NCBI RefSeq assembly: GCF_042679605.1
Contig: NZ_JBHTMU010000005.1
Location: forward strand, 1-64,000
Direction of reading: 5' to 3'
DNA: 64,000 nucleotides
From: Litorisediminicola beolgyonensis
GTDB taxonomy: Bacteria; Pseudomonadota; Alphaproteobacteria; Rhodobacterales; Rhodobacteraceae
A model generated the notes under the pieces. That model was not told the origin of the DNA and did not search any database. It worked only from the letters and a program-made list of their open reading frames with translations. Below are positions 26,853-34,375 of the stretch, piece by piece. The translations under genes were made by a program, and so were the position numbers. Position 1 is the first letter of the stretch; each line of letters starts with the position of its first letter.

Positions 26853-27341
26853 ATGGCTATCAGTGAAGGCGATCGGCTGCCCGGAGCACATCTGGTCACA
26901 ATGGGCGAGGACGGTCCGGTTCAGGTCGAGCTCGCCGGGCATCTGCAGGGCCGCAAGGTCGTCATCTTTGGCCTGCCGGGCGCGTTTACCGGCACCTGCA
27001 GCACCGCACATCTGCCGAGCTTCATCCGCACGCGCGACAAATTCTCGGACAAGGGCGTGGACGAGGTGATCTGCCTCGCGGTGAACGACCCGTTCGTGAT
27101 GCGGGCCTGGGCCGAGATCACCGGCGCGGACAAGGCGGATATCACCATGCTCTCGGACGCCGAGGCGAGCTTTACCAAGGCGATCGGTATGGATTTCACC
27201 GCGCCGCAGGTGGGCATGGTGGATCGCTCGAAGCGTTACGCGATGCTGGTCGAGGACGGTGTCGTGAAGGTGCTGATGACCGAGACCAACCCCGGCGTCT
27301 GCGACGTCTCGGGCGGCGAGGCCCTGCTCGAGGCGATCTGA
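26853..27341 (+). CDS. Peroxiredoxin (Prx5 / 1-Cys-like atypical)
   Basis: A 162-residue thiol peroxidase. The active site PGAFTGTCS carries the peroxidatic Cys49 with Pro42 and Thr46; further cysteines are at about 74 and 151. It reduces hydrogen or alkyl peroxides using glutaredoxin or thioredoxin, and the 160-residue length is typical of Prx5. A gagga site lies upstream of the ATG. A strong 12-bp hairpin follows the stop. Confidence 0.95.
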   Translation: MAISEGDRLPGAHLVTMGEDGPVQVELAGHLQGRKVVIFGLPGAFTGTCSTAHLPSFIRTRDKFSDKGVDEVICLAVNDPFVMRAWAEITGADKADITMLSDAEASFTKAIGMDFTAPQVGMVDRSKRYAMLVEDGVVKVLMTETNPGVCDVSGGEALLEAI

Positions 27342-27349
27342 TCTTTCGG

Positions 27350-27380
27350 CCGGACCGGAGCCGACTGCGCTCCGGTCCGG
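27350..27380. terminator. Convergent terminator after the peroxiredoxin gene
   Basis: CCGGACCGGAGC (27350-27361) pairs perfectly with GCTCCGGTCCGG (27369-27380) around a 7-base loop, followed by tgctttccgtt. It lies between the convergent peroxiredoxin and phhB genes. Confidence 0.75.
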
Positions 27381-27405
27381 TGCTTTCCGTTAGGATATGG
27401 GTGGC

Positions 27406-27696
27406 TCAGAGCGAGTCCATCTTTCGCGCCAGCTTGACGTCGAGCGAGGACAGGCCGTCCACGTCATGGGTGGTCAGGGTGACGGTCACGCTGTTGTAGA
27501 CGTTCGACCATTCGGGATGGTGGTTCCACTTCTCGGCCCAGAAGGCCGCGCGTGTCATCCAGCCGAATGCGTCGACGAAACTGTCGAACTCGAAGGTCTT
27601 GGTGATCGCGTCGCGATCCGGCGCGAGGCTCCAACCATTGGTCAGCAGCGGCTCCAGGATGGTTTTTCGGGCGGTGTCGCTGAGTTTCTCGGTCAT
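27406..27696 (-). CDS. phhB: Pterin-4a-carbinolamine dehydratase
   Basis: A 96-residue protein with the family core FWAEKWNHHPEWSNVYNSVTV, including the catalytic His-His pair. It recycles tetrahydropterin cofactors. Its ATG overlaps the stop of the DUF482 gene as ATGA. No aromatic hydroxylase gene is nearby, so its pterin client is encoded elsewhere or it acts in molybdopterin or folate metabolism. Confidence 0.93.
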   Translation of the reverse strand: MTEKLSDTARKTILEPLLTNGWSLAPDRDAITKTFEFDSFVDAFGWMTRAAFWAEKWNHHPEWSNVYNSVTVTLTTHDVDGLSSLDVKLARKMDSL

Positions 27697-28892
27697 TGCT
27701 GCTCCTGAATGTCGGTTTTTCGGAACGGGCCGAATTCGGTGAGGATCTCGATCTCTTCTTCGACGGCCCGCCGCTCGGCCTCGAGGTAGTGCGCAATCGC
27801 TTCGGAAAACCCTTTGTCCGCGATCCAGTGCAGCGAATGCGTCTCGGTCGGCAGGTATCCGCGTGCCAGCTTGTGCTCGCCCTGCGCCCCGGCCTCGACC
27901 CGTTCCAGACCGTGCGCGATGGCGAAGTCGATGGCCTGATAATAGCACGCTTCGAAATGCAGGCAGGGATGATGTTCGGTCGCGCCCCAGTAGCGCCCGA
28001 AGAGCGTGTCGCGCCCGATGAAGTTGAGCGCCCCGGCGACCTCTTCGCCGTCGCGGGCACACATCACCAGCGCGATGTCGTCGCGCAGGGTCTCGTGCGC
28101 GATCTCGAAGAAGGCGCGCGTCAGGTAGGGCGAGCCCCATTTCCGCGCACCGGTATCCTGGTAGAACTCCCAGAACGCGTCCCAGTGATGCGGCGCGATC
28201 TCGTCGCCGGTCAGGATGCGGATCTCTCCGCCGAAATCCTGTGCCGTGCGGCGTTCCTTGCGGATGGTCTTGCGCTTGCGCGAGGAGAGCGAGGCTAGGA
28301 AGGCGTCGAAATCGGCGTAGCCGTCGTTCAGCCAGTGGAACTGCTGCGTGGTGCGGCGCAGGAGGCCGATCTCGGCTCCGGCGATCGCCTCGGCCTCGGT
28401 GCAGAAGGTGGCATGGAGCGAGGAGCAGCCGGTCTGGCTGGCAAACTGCACCGCGCCCTGGATCAGCGCGGAGAGACCTTCGACCTCATGCCCGGGCTTG
28501 GTCAGGAAGCGCCGCCCGGTGGCCGGGGTGAAGGGAACCGCGACCTGCAGCTTGGGGTAATAGCGCCCGCCCGCGCGCTCGTAGGCATGCGCCCAGTTGT
28601 GATCGAAGATGTATTCGCCCTGGCTGTGGCCCTTGGCGTAGAGCGGCGCGACGGCGATGGTCTCGCCGTCCTTCTCGGCCACGAGGTGGCGCGGTTCCCA
28701 GCCGGTGCCCGGCCCCACGGAGCCCGAGCGTTCAAGCGCCGACAGGAAGCGGTAGGTGGTGAAGGGATCGATCGCGCGCCCGCCGTCTTTCGCCTCGGGG
28801 CAGGCACAGGCATCCCAGGCGGAGGCCTCGATCTGGTCGAGCCCGCTCAGCACCGATACTGCAATGGTCGCGTCTTGGGTGGCGCCTGTCAT
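27693..28892 (-). CDS. GNAT/FemAB-like acyltransferase (DUF482 family)
   Basis: A 399-residue protein with the DUF482 pattern: YIFDHNWAHAYERAGGRYYPKLQVAVPFTPATGRR is represented over about 93-128, and a second conserved block begins at SSRKRKTIRKERR. Two GNAT-like halves resemble FemAB transferases, which move aminoacyl or acyl groups. The exact substrate is not known. It is the coupled upstream partner of phhB. Confidence 0.85.
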   Translation of the reverse strand: MTGATQDATIAVSVLSGLDQIEASAWDACACPEAKDGGRAIDPFTTYRFLSALERSGSVGPGTGWEPRHLVAEKDGETIAVAPLYAKGHSQGEYIFDHNWAHAYERAGGRYYPKLQVAVPFTPATGRRFLTKPGHEVEGLSALIQGAVQFASQTGCSSLHATFCTEAEAIAGAEIGLLRRTTQQFHWLNDGYADFDAFLASLSSRKRKTIRKERRTAQDFGGEIRILTGDEIAPHHWDAFWEFYQDTGARKWGSPYLTRAFFEIAHETLRDDIALVMCARDGEEVAGALNFIGRDTLFGRYWGATEHHPCLHFEACYYQAIDFAIAHGLERVEAGAQGEHKLARGYLPTETHSLHWIADKGFSEAIAHYLEAERRAVEEEIEILTEFGPFRKTDIQEQQ

Positions 28893-28937
28893 CTCTGCCC
28901 TCTAGTCCTCCGGATCTTGGGGCGGAGGAGGGGCGGT

Positions 28938-29693
28938 TCAAGCGGCGTAGCCCTCGAAGGTGACGTTCTGGGCGATCTTTCGGGCCTCGGCCTCGGCTTC
29001 GGGCGAGGTGATCGTCCAGCACAGCACAGCCAGACCGTCCGTCTTGAGCGCGGCGACACGCGGGCGGTCGAGATCGGTGGCCTCGTGGCTGATGAAAGAG
29101 GCGCCGACGTGATCGGCATCGTGGATCTCGCGCAGGCGGTCGCGGGTCGCGGCGGGAAGGGTCGGCCAGTCCTCGGGCCGGTAGGCCGAGGTGGTGAGGC
29201 CCCGCGGCACGTCCGGTGCGCGCCGCGAGAGGTGCAGGATGCTGTTGGGATTGAAGGACATGAGCGCGACCGGGCCCTCGTAGCCTGCAAGCGCGCGGCC
29301 CGTGGCCTCTTCGAGTGCGCCGGTCTCGGGCCCCATCGCGCCGTCCTGGTCCTTGACCTCGATCAGAAGCGGCGCGCGCCCGGCGACGAGGTCGAGGATT
29401 TCCGACAGCGTCGGGATGGTCTCGGTGCTGCCCATGAGCGGGATCGCCGCCAGTTCCCGCGCGCTGCGCTGGCGGATCGGGCCGCTCTCCAGCGACAGGC
29501 GCCGCAGGTCGTAGTCGTGAAAGACCATCGCCTCGCCATCCGAGGACATCTGCAGGTCGATCTCGATCCCGTAGCCTGCAGCGATGGCCGCGGCGATGGC
29601 CGCACGCGAGTTCTCGGGGCGGCTGTCGGAGAGGTCGTGATAGGCGCGGTGCGCAATCGGGCGGTCGAGAAAGACCGAAGGCAGGGGGATCAT
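28938..29693 (-). CDS. Glycerophosphodiester phosphodiesterase
   Basis: A 251-residue TIM-barrel GDPD. The catalytic IAHRAYHD with later PENSRAAIAAA and IEIDLQMSSDGEAMVFHDYDL supply the metal-binding Glu and Asp and the catalytic His pair. It cleaves glycerophosphodiesters to glycerol-3-phosphate and an alcohol. No signal peptide is apparent, so it is probably cytosolic. Its start overlaps the RidA stop by one base. Confidence 0.93.
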   Translation of the reverse strand: MIPLPSVFLDRPIAHRAYHDLSDSRPENSRAAIAAAIAAGYGIEIDLQMSSDGEAMVFHDYDLRRLSLESGPIRQRSARELAAIPLMGSTETIPTLSEILDLVAGRAPLLIEVKDQDGAMGPETGALEEATGRALAGYEGPVALMSFNPNSILHLSRRAPDVPRGLTTSAYRPEDWPTLPAATRDRLREIHDADHVGASFISHEATDLDRPRVAALKTDGLAVLCWTITSPEAEAEARKIAQNVTFEGYAA

Positions 29694-30151
29694 CAGCGGA
29701 TCTCGAAGACCCCGTCGATCTCGACCGCGACGCCCAAGGGCAGCGATCCGGCGGAGACCGCCGAGCGGGCATGGCGGCCGGCATCGCCCAGAACCTCGAC
29801 GAGCAGATCGGAGGCGCCGTTGATGACCTTGGGCTGATCGGTGAAGTCCGGGGTCGAGTTGACGAAACCGGTGAGCTTCACCACGCGGATGAGCCGGGAC
29901 AGGTCGCCTTCGCAGGCGGCGCGCACCTGGGCGAGGAGCGACAGCGCGCAGCGGCGCGCGGCGGCGGCGCCGTCTTCGACGGAGACGGTGTCGCCGAGCT
30001 TGCCTTTGATCAGCCCGTTCTCGTCCTGGCTGATCTGGCCGGAGACATGCAGCAGATCGCCTGAGCGGACGAAGGGCACGTAATTCGCGGCCGGGGCGGG
30101 GGCGTCGGGCAGGCTCAGGCCGAGGGCGGAGAGGCGATCTTCGATGGACAT
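29693..30151 (-). CDS. RidA-family enamine/imine deaminase
   Basis: A 152-residue YjgF/RidA-type protein (MSIEDRLSALGLSLPDAPAP, then LLHVSGQISQDENG and VKLTGFVNSTPDFTDQPKVINGASDLL). The C-terminal VAVEIDGVFEI block matches the family. RidA proteins hydrolyse reactive 2-aminoacrylate and related imines. The catalytic Arg commonly seen in archetypal RidA appears as HARSAVS here, compatible with the family. ATG 30151 is chosen because upstream sequence is the repeat element. Confidence 0.9.
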   Translation of the reverse strand: MSIEDRLSALGLSLPDAPAPAANYVPFVRSGDLLHVSGQISQDENGLIKGKLGDTVSVEDGAAAARRCALSLLAQVRAACEGDLSRLIRVVKLTGFVNSTPDFTDQPKVINGASDLLVEVLGDAGRHARSAVSAGSLPLGVAVEIDGVFEIR

Positions 30152-30227
30152 GGGGCAGGGACCTTGAGTGGGGTGCAGCTTGGCGCAGGCTAGGCGGTCT
30201 CGGGCAGACAGGGAAGGGCCGGGAGAC

Positions 30228-30269
30228 GCATTCCGAACCGGAATGCGCGCGAAATCCGGTTCGGATTTC
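30228..30269. repeat. Tandem-hairpin dispersed repeat, copy A
   Basis: Two adjacent perfect hairpins: GCATTCCG-AAC-CGGAATGC, then a GCGC spacer, then GAAATCCG-GTT-CGGATTTC. The two are also complementary to each other, so the element can fold as one longer hairpin with an 11-bp core. A second copy lies at 48551-48592 with compensatory stem changes. It is located between the RidA gene and the 3' end of the type I secretion adaptor. Confidence 0.85.
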
Positions 30270-30288
30270 GGATGCACGGTGCCCGAGG

Positions 30289-31599
30289 TCAGCTTTCGCG
30301 GAAGGCCTTGGCGAAATAGTCTGTCAGAGGCTTCGTCAGATAGGCGAGCGGCGTGCGGTCCTCGGTCCGGAGGAACGCCTCGACCGGCATGCCGGGGATC
30401 AGCGTCAGCCGTTCCGGCAAACGGTCGATCTCGCCTTCGGTCAGCACGATCTCGGCGCGGTAATAGCGCACCTGCGTGCCTTCATCCTCGAACGCGTCCG
30501 CCGAGATCTGCGTGACGGTTCCGAACAATTCCGGCGTTTCGCGCTGGTTGAAGGCCGAGAAGCGCAGGGTGACTTCCTGCCCGACGAAGAGCTGGTCGAT
30601 ATGGATCGGCAGCACCTGTGCGGCGATGATCAGTGGGCGATCCTGCGGCACGATATACATGACCGGATCGGCGGCCCGGATCACCGAGCGCGGCGTAAAG
30701 ACGGCGAGCCCGTAGACCACGCCCGAAACCGGAGCGGTGATGTCGAGCCGCGAGAGCTGCTCCTTGAGCGCCCGGCGCTGCTCGCCCAGTTCGCGTTCCC
30801 GATACTGGAGATCGCGCAGCGTGGTGATCGCTTCTTCGCGGCGGCGGGTCTCGAGCTTCAGGATCTCGATATCGATCTCGGTCACCCGTCCTTCGGCCTG
30901 CGCCTTTTGCGCGACAAGCTCGCCGCTGTCGCCCGAGAGATTGGCGCGTTCGCGCTTCAGCGCGGTCACGCGGCTGGCCTGCGCAAGCCCCCGATCCAGC
31001 AGCGATTGCTGGTCGGCCAGCTCGCTTTCGATGAGCTCCAACTGCTCGGACAGCGCAGTCTGCTGCGACTCGATCCCCGAGATCTGATCGGTGATCTGCT
31101 CGGCACGCTTGGCGAGCTGTTCGATTTCGCGATCGACGGAATCCCGCCGCGCCTGGAAGAGGTTGCGCTGGCCTTCGACCAGTTCGCCGACCTCCTCATC
31201 GGTCTCGGCCCGCGCGAGAAGCTCTTCGGGAAATACGATCTTGTCCTGATCGTCGCGCTCGGCCTGAAGGCGGGCGCGACGGGCCATGAGCTCGAAATAC
31301 TGGCCTTCTGTGATCGCGAGTTCCGAGCGCAGAAGCGTCGGGTCGAGCCGGATCAGCACCTGCCCTGCCTCGACCACGTCCCCCTCATCGACGAGGATCT
31401 CGTTCACGACGCCGCCATCGGGGTGCTGGACGATCTGGCGGTTCTGGTCGACCTCGATATTGCCCTGCGCGACGATGGCGCCCGCGATATTGGTCCGCCA
31501 AGCCCAGGTGCCGAAGCCGCCGACCAGCAGCCCGACCGCGAGGATGCCGACGATCATCGGCGTGCGGATCGGAAAGTTCTTGGTGATCGGATCGCTCAT
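30289..31599 (-). CDS. Type I secretion periplasmic adaptor, HlyD family (PrsE-like)
   Basis: A 436-residue membrane fusion protein. It has one N-terminal membrane helix (about 13-33), a lipoyl half-domain around QHPDGGVVNEILVDEGDVV, a long coiled coil (about 90-285) with many Glu/Gln/Arg, the second lipoyl half (ITAPVSGVVYGLAVFTP) and a C-terminal beta domain. It bridges the ABC exporter to an outer-membrane TolC. Its ATG overlaps the exporter stop. No outer-membrane or substrate gene is adjacent. Confidence 0.94.
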   Translation of the reverse strand: MSDPITKNFPIRTPMIVGILAVGLLVGGFGTWAWRTNIAGAIVAQGNIEVDQNRQIVQHPDGGVVNEILVDEGDVVEAGQVLIRLDPTLLRSELAITEGQYFELMARRARLQAERDDQDKIVFPEELLARAETDEEVGELVEGQRNLFQARRDSVDREIEQLAKRAEQITDQISGIESQQTALSEQLELIESELADQQSLLDRGLAQASRVTALKRERANLSGDSGELVAQKAQAEGRVTEIDIEILKLETRRREEAITTLRDLQYRERELGEQRRALKEQLSRLDITAPVSGVVYGLAVFTPRSVIRAADPVMYIVPQDRPLIIAAQVLPIHIDQLFVGQEVTLRFSAFNQRETPELFGTVTQISADAFEDEGTQVRYYRAEIVLTEGEIDRLPERLTLIPGMPVEAFLRTEDRTPLAYLTKPLTDYFAKAFRES

Positions 31600-33332
31600 C
31601 GCACACCTCCCGGGGTAACGGCTGACGTGATTTCACGATGGTTCTGCACCATCGACTCCAGGACTTCCTGCTTGGTGCCGAAGGCGGAGCGCGATCCGTT
31701 CTCGAGCATCAAGAGCATGTCGCATTCCTTGATCGCGGCCGGTCGGTGGGCCATGACGAGGACCGCCTTGCCCTGGTCCTTCATCTGCCGGATCGCGGCG
31801 TTCACCGCCTCGGAACCCTCGTTGTCGAGGTTCGAGTTCGGCTCGTCGAGCACCAGGATCACAGGGTCGCCATACATCGCGCGGGCAAGGCCGATCCGCT
31901 GCATCTGGCCGCCCGAGAGACGCCCCCCGGTCGAGGAGACCCGGGTGTCGTAGCCTTCGGGCAGTTTCAGGATCATCTCGTGCGCGGCGGCCTTCTTGGC
32001 GGCCTCGACCACCTTGGCGTCGTCGGGTGCGGCGGAGAGGCGTGCGATGTTCTCGGCGATGGTGCCGTCGAAGAGCGTCACCCGCTGCGGCAGGTAGCCG
32101 ATATGCTTGCCGAGCACGTCGGTGCCGTATTGCTCGAGCGAGGCGCCGTCGAGCCGGACCTTGCCGCCCGCGGGCCGCCAGACGCCGGTCAGGGCGCGCG
32201 CGAGCGTCGACTTGCCCGCGCCTGAGGGACCGATCACGCCGATCGCCTGGCCGGGACGCACCTGGAATGTGACAAGGCGCAGCGCGGCCTGCTGTTCGCC
32301 GGGCGGGACCACGGTCAGCTGCTGGATGTCGAGACGGGCCTCGGGGCGCGGCAGGTCGGTGCGCGGCTGCTCGGGCGGCATCTCTCCCAGGAGCTGCGCA
32401 AGGTTGTGCCAGCCCTTGCGGGCGCGCTCGACCAGCGGCCACTGGCCGATGGCCAGCTCGATCGGCGCAAGCGCGCGGCCCATCAGGATGGAGCCCGCGA
32501 TCATCGCGCCCGCGGTCAGCTCGTTCTGGAGCACGAGATATGCGCCGAGGCCCAGCATCGCCGATTGGAGGATCAGGCGCAGCGTCTTCGTCAGCGTCGA
32601 GAAGCTGCCGACAAGGTCCGAGGACCCGATCTGGCCCTTGAGCGATTTCGCCCGCGAGACCTGCCAGCGGCGGAACGCGTCGCCGCGCATGCCCATCGCC
32701 TGGACCATCTCGCTCTCCGAGCGGATCTGATCGGAGACCTTCTCGGCCTCGAAGGTCGCGCGGTTCGAGGCGAGCGAGGGATTGCGGGTCACGGCCTGGT
32801 TGATGATCGTGATCGCGATCAGGACCACGCCGCCCGAGATCGCGAGAATGCCGAGCCACGGGTGGAAGAGGAAGATCCCGAAGAGAAACACAGGCGTCCA
32901 CGGCATGTCGAAAAACGCCATCAAGACCGGAGAGGCCATCAGCCGCTGGACCGATTCGAGATCCCGCAGCCCGGTCGCCGCGATCTCGTCGGGCTGGATC
33001 GCGGAGCGGCGCACGACGGCGTCGAAGACCCTCAGGTCCAGCCGGGCCTGAAACCGCGCCGCGACCCGGTTCATCACCCGGCCCCGGACGTAATCGAGAA
33101 TGCCCATCATCCCGTAGAGGAACACCACCAGCACCGACAGCGCGATCAGCGTCGCGATGGAACGCGAGCCGAGCACGCGGTCGTAGACCTGCAGCATGTA
33201 GAGCGGGCCGGTCAGCATCAGCATGTTCACGAAGAAGCTGAAGATTCCCACGAACCAGAAATAGGGGCGGCTTTCTCTGCGCGCCTTTCGAAGTTCTGCG
33301 TATCCCGCTTCGAGTGCTCTGTCGTTTGCCAT
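31596..33332 (-). CDS. Type I secretion ABC exporter (PrsD-like permease/ATPase)
   Basis: A 578-residue fused transmembrane and ATPase protein. Six membrane helices (about 25-300) precede an ABC domain with GPSGAGKST, LSGGQMQR and ILVLDEPNSNLD. It lacks an N-terminal C39-like domain and matches the PrsD/AprD type that exports RTX proteases, lipases or glycanases. It forms a two-gene unit with the adaptor. The substrate is not encoded alongside. Confidence 0.94.
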   Translation of the reverse strand: MANDRALEAGYAELRKARRESRPYFWFVGIFSFFVNMLMLTGPLYMLQVYDRVLGSRSIATLIALSVLVVFLYGMMGILDYVRGRVMNRVAARFQARLDLRVFDAVVRRSAIQPDEIAATGLRDLESVQRLMASPVLMAFFDMPWTPVFLFGIFLFHPWLGILAISGGVVLIAITIINQAVTRNPSLASNRATFEAEKVSDQIRSESEMVQAMGMRGDAFRRWQVSRAKSLKGQIGSSDLVGSFSTLTKTLRLILQSAMLGLGAYLVLQNELTAGAMIAGSILMGRALAPIELAIGQWPLVERARKGWHNLAQLLGEMPPEQPRTDLPRPEARLDIQQLTVVPPGEQQAALRLVTFQVRPGQAIGVIGPSGAGKSTLARALTGVWRPAGGKVRLDGASLEQYGTDVLGKHIGYLPQRVTLFDGTIAENIARLSAAPDDAKVVEAAKKAAAHEMILKLPEGYDTRVSSTGGRLSGGQMQRIGLARAMYGDPVILVLDEPNSNLDNEGSEAVNAAIRQMKDQGKAVLVMAHRPAAIKECDMLLMLENGSRSAFGTKQEVLESMVQNHREITSAVTPGGVR

Positions 33333-33523
33333 TGGTCTTCCCCGGGGGCGGTGCGGCGGCCGGTCCCATCCTGTCAGCCGCGGCGGTCTATGCGATCGTC
33401 AATATCAATAAGGTGCCTAATAACGGCTTGACCATAGCGCGCTGCGGAGAGGACCGTAAGCGCGAAAGGGCCTGCGGCGGGAAGATCACGGAGCGGGCGT
33501 CAACGCTGCGTCAAGGAGATGAC

Positions 33524-34372
33524 ATGACCGAGGAGAATGCCGCGCAGGCCGCCTTCTGGGAAGGCGATCCGGGCCAGGCCTGGGTGCGGCTCCAGCCCGA
33601 GCTCGACGAGATCCACGCGCCGGTCCTCGCGGAACTCCTCGCCCGCGCGGACGCGCGGCGCGGAGAGAGGGTCATCGACGTGGGTTGCGGCGCGGGCACC
33701 TCGAGCCTCGCGTTTGCGGGTCGCGTCGGCCCGCACGGGCGGGTCGAGGGGATCGACATTTCCGGCCCGCTTCTGGAGAGGGCCGAGAAACTGGCGCGGC
33801 AAAGCGGCCACGATCACCTGAGCTTCCGTCACGCCGACGCTCAGGATGCCGATTTCGAGCCCGGCGCTGCCGATCTCGTCGCCTCACGCTTCGGTGTCAT
33901 GTTCTTCGCCGATCCGGTCGCGGCCTTTGCCAATCTGCGCCGCGCGCTGGCAGCGGACGGGCGTCTGGTGTTCGCGGCCTGGGACGAGGCGCGCCACAAC
34001 CCGTGGTTCGCGACGCCGCGCCAGGTGGCGGTTGCGCGTCTGGGCGAGCCCGCCCCGGGCGATCCCGACGGGCCCGGGCCGATGGCCTTCCGCGATCCGG
34101 GGCGTGTCGTGGGTCTGCTGGAGGCGGCGGGGTTCAGAGAGGCTGCCTGCGAGACCGTCGATCTCGAGCTCGTACTCTCCGAGGGCGCGCCGGGGCTCAG
34201 GCGGCTGTTGCCGGTCATCGGGCCGATCAAGTCGGTGGTCCGCGAGCAGGGCGGCACGCCCGAGGATCTCGATGCGCTGATCGAGGAGACCATCCAGGCC
34301 TTCGCCCCGCATCTCGGACCACGTGGGCTGCGGCTGCCCGCGCGCGTGCATTTCTTCCGCGCGCTGGTGTGA
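33524..34372 (+). CDS. Class I SAM-dependent methyltransferase
   Basis: A 282-residue protein with motif I VIDVGCGAGTSSLAFA (about 47-62), GIDISGPLLERAEKLA and the post-motif DLVASRFGVMFFADP. Substrate class is not clear; UbiE/COQ5-like C-methyltransferases share this arrangement. Its ribosome site aaggag (33513-33518) fixes the ATG at 33524. It converges closely with the PBP gene (stop 3 bases apart). Confidence 0.85.
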   Translation: MTEENAAQAAFWEGDPGQAWVRLQPELDEIHAPVLAELLARADARRGERVIDVGCGAGTSSLAFAGRVGPHGRVEGIDISGPLLERAEKLARQSGHDHLSFRHADAQDADFEPGAADLVASRFGVMFFADPVAAFANLRRALAADGRLVFAAWDEARHNPWFATPRQVAVARLGEPAPGDPDGPGPMAFRDPGRVVGLLEAAGFREAACETVDLELVLSEGAPGLRRLLPVIGPIKSVVREQGGTPEDLDALIEETIQAFAPHLGPRGLRLPARVHFFRALV

Positions 34373-34375
34373 GCG

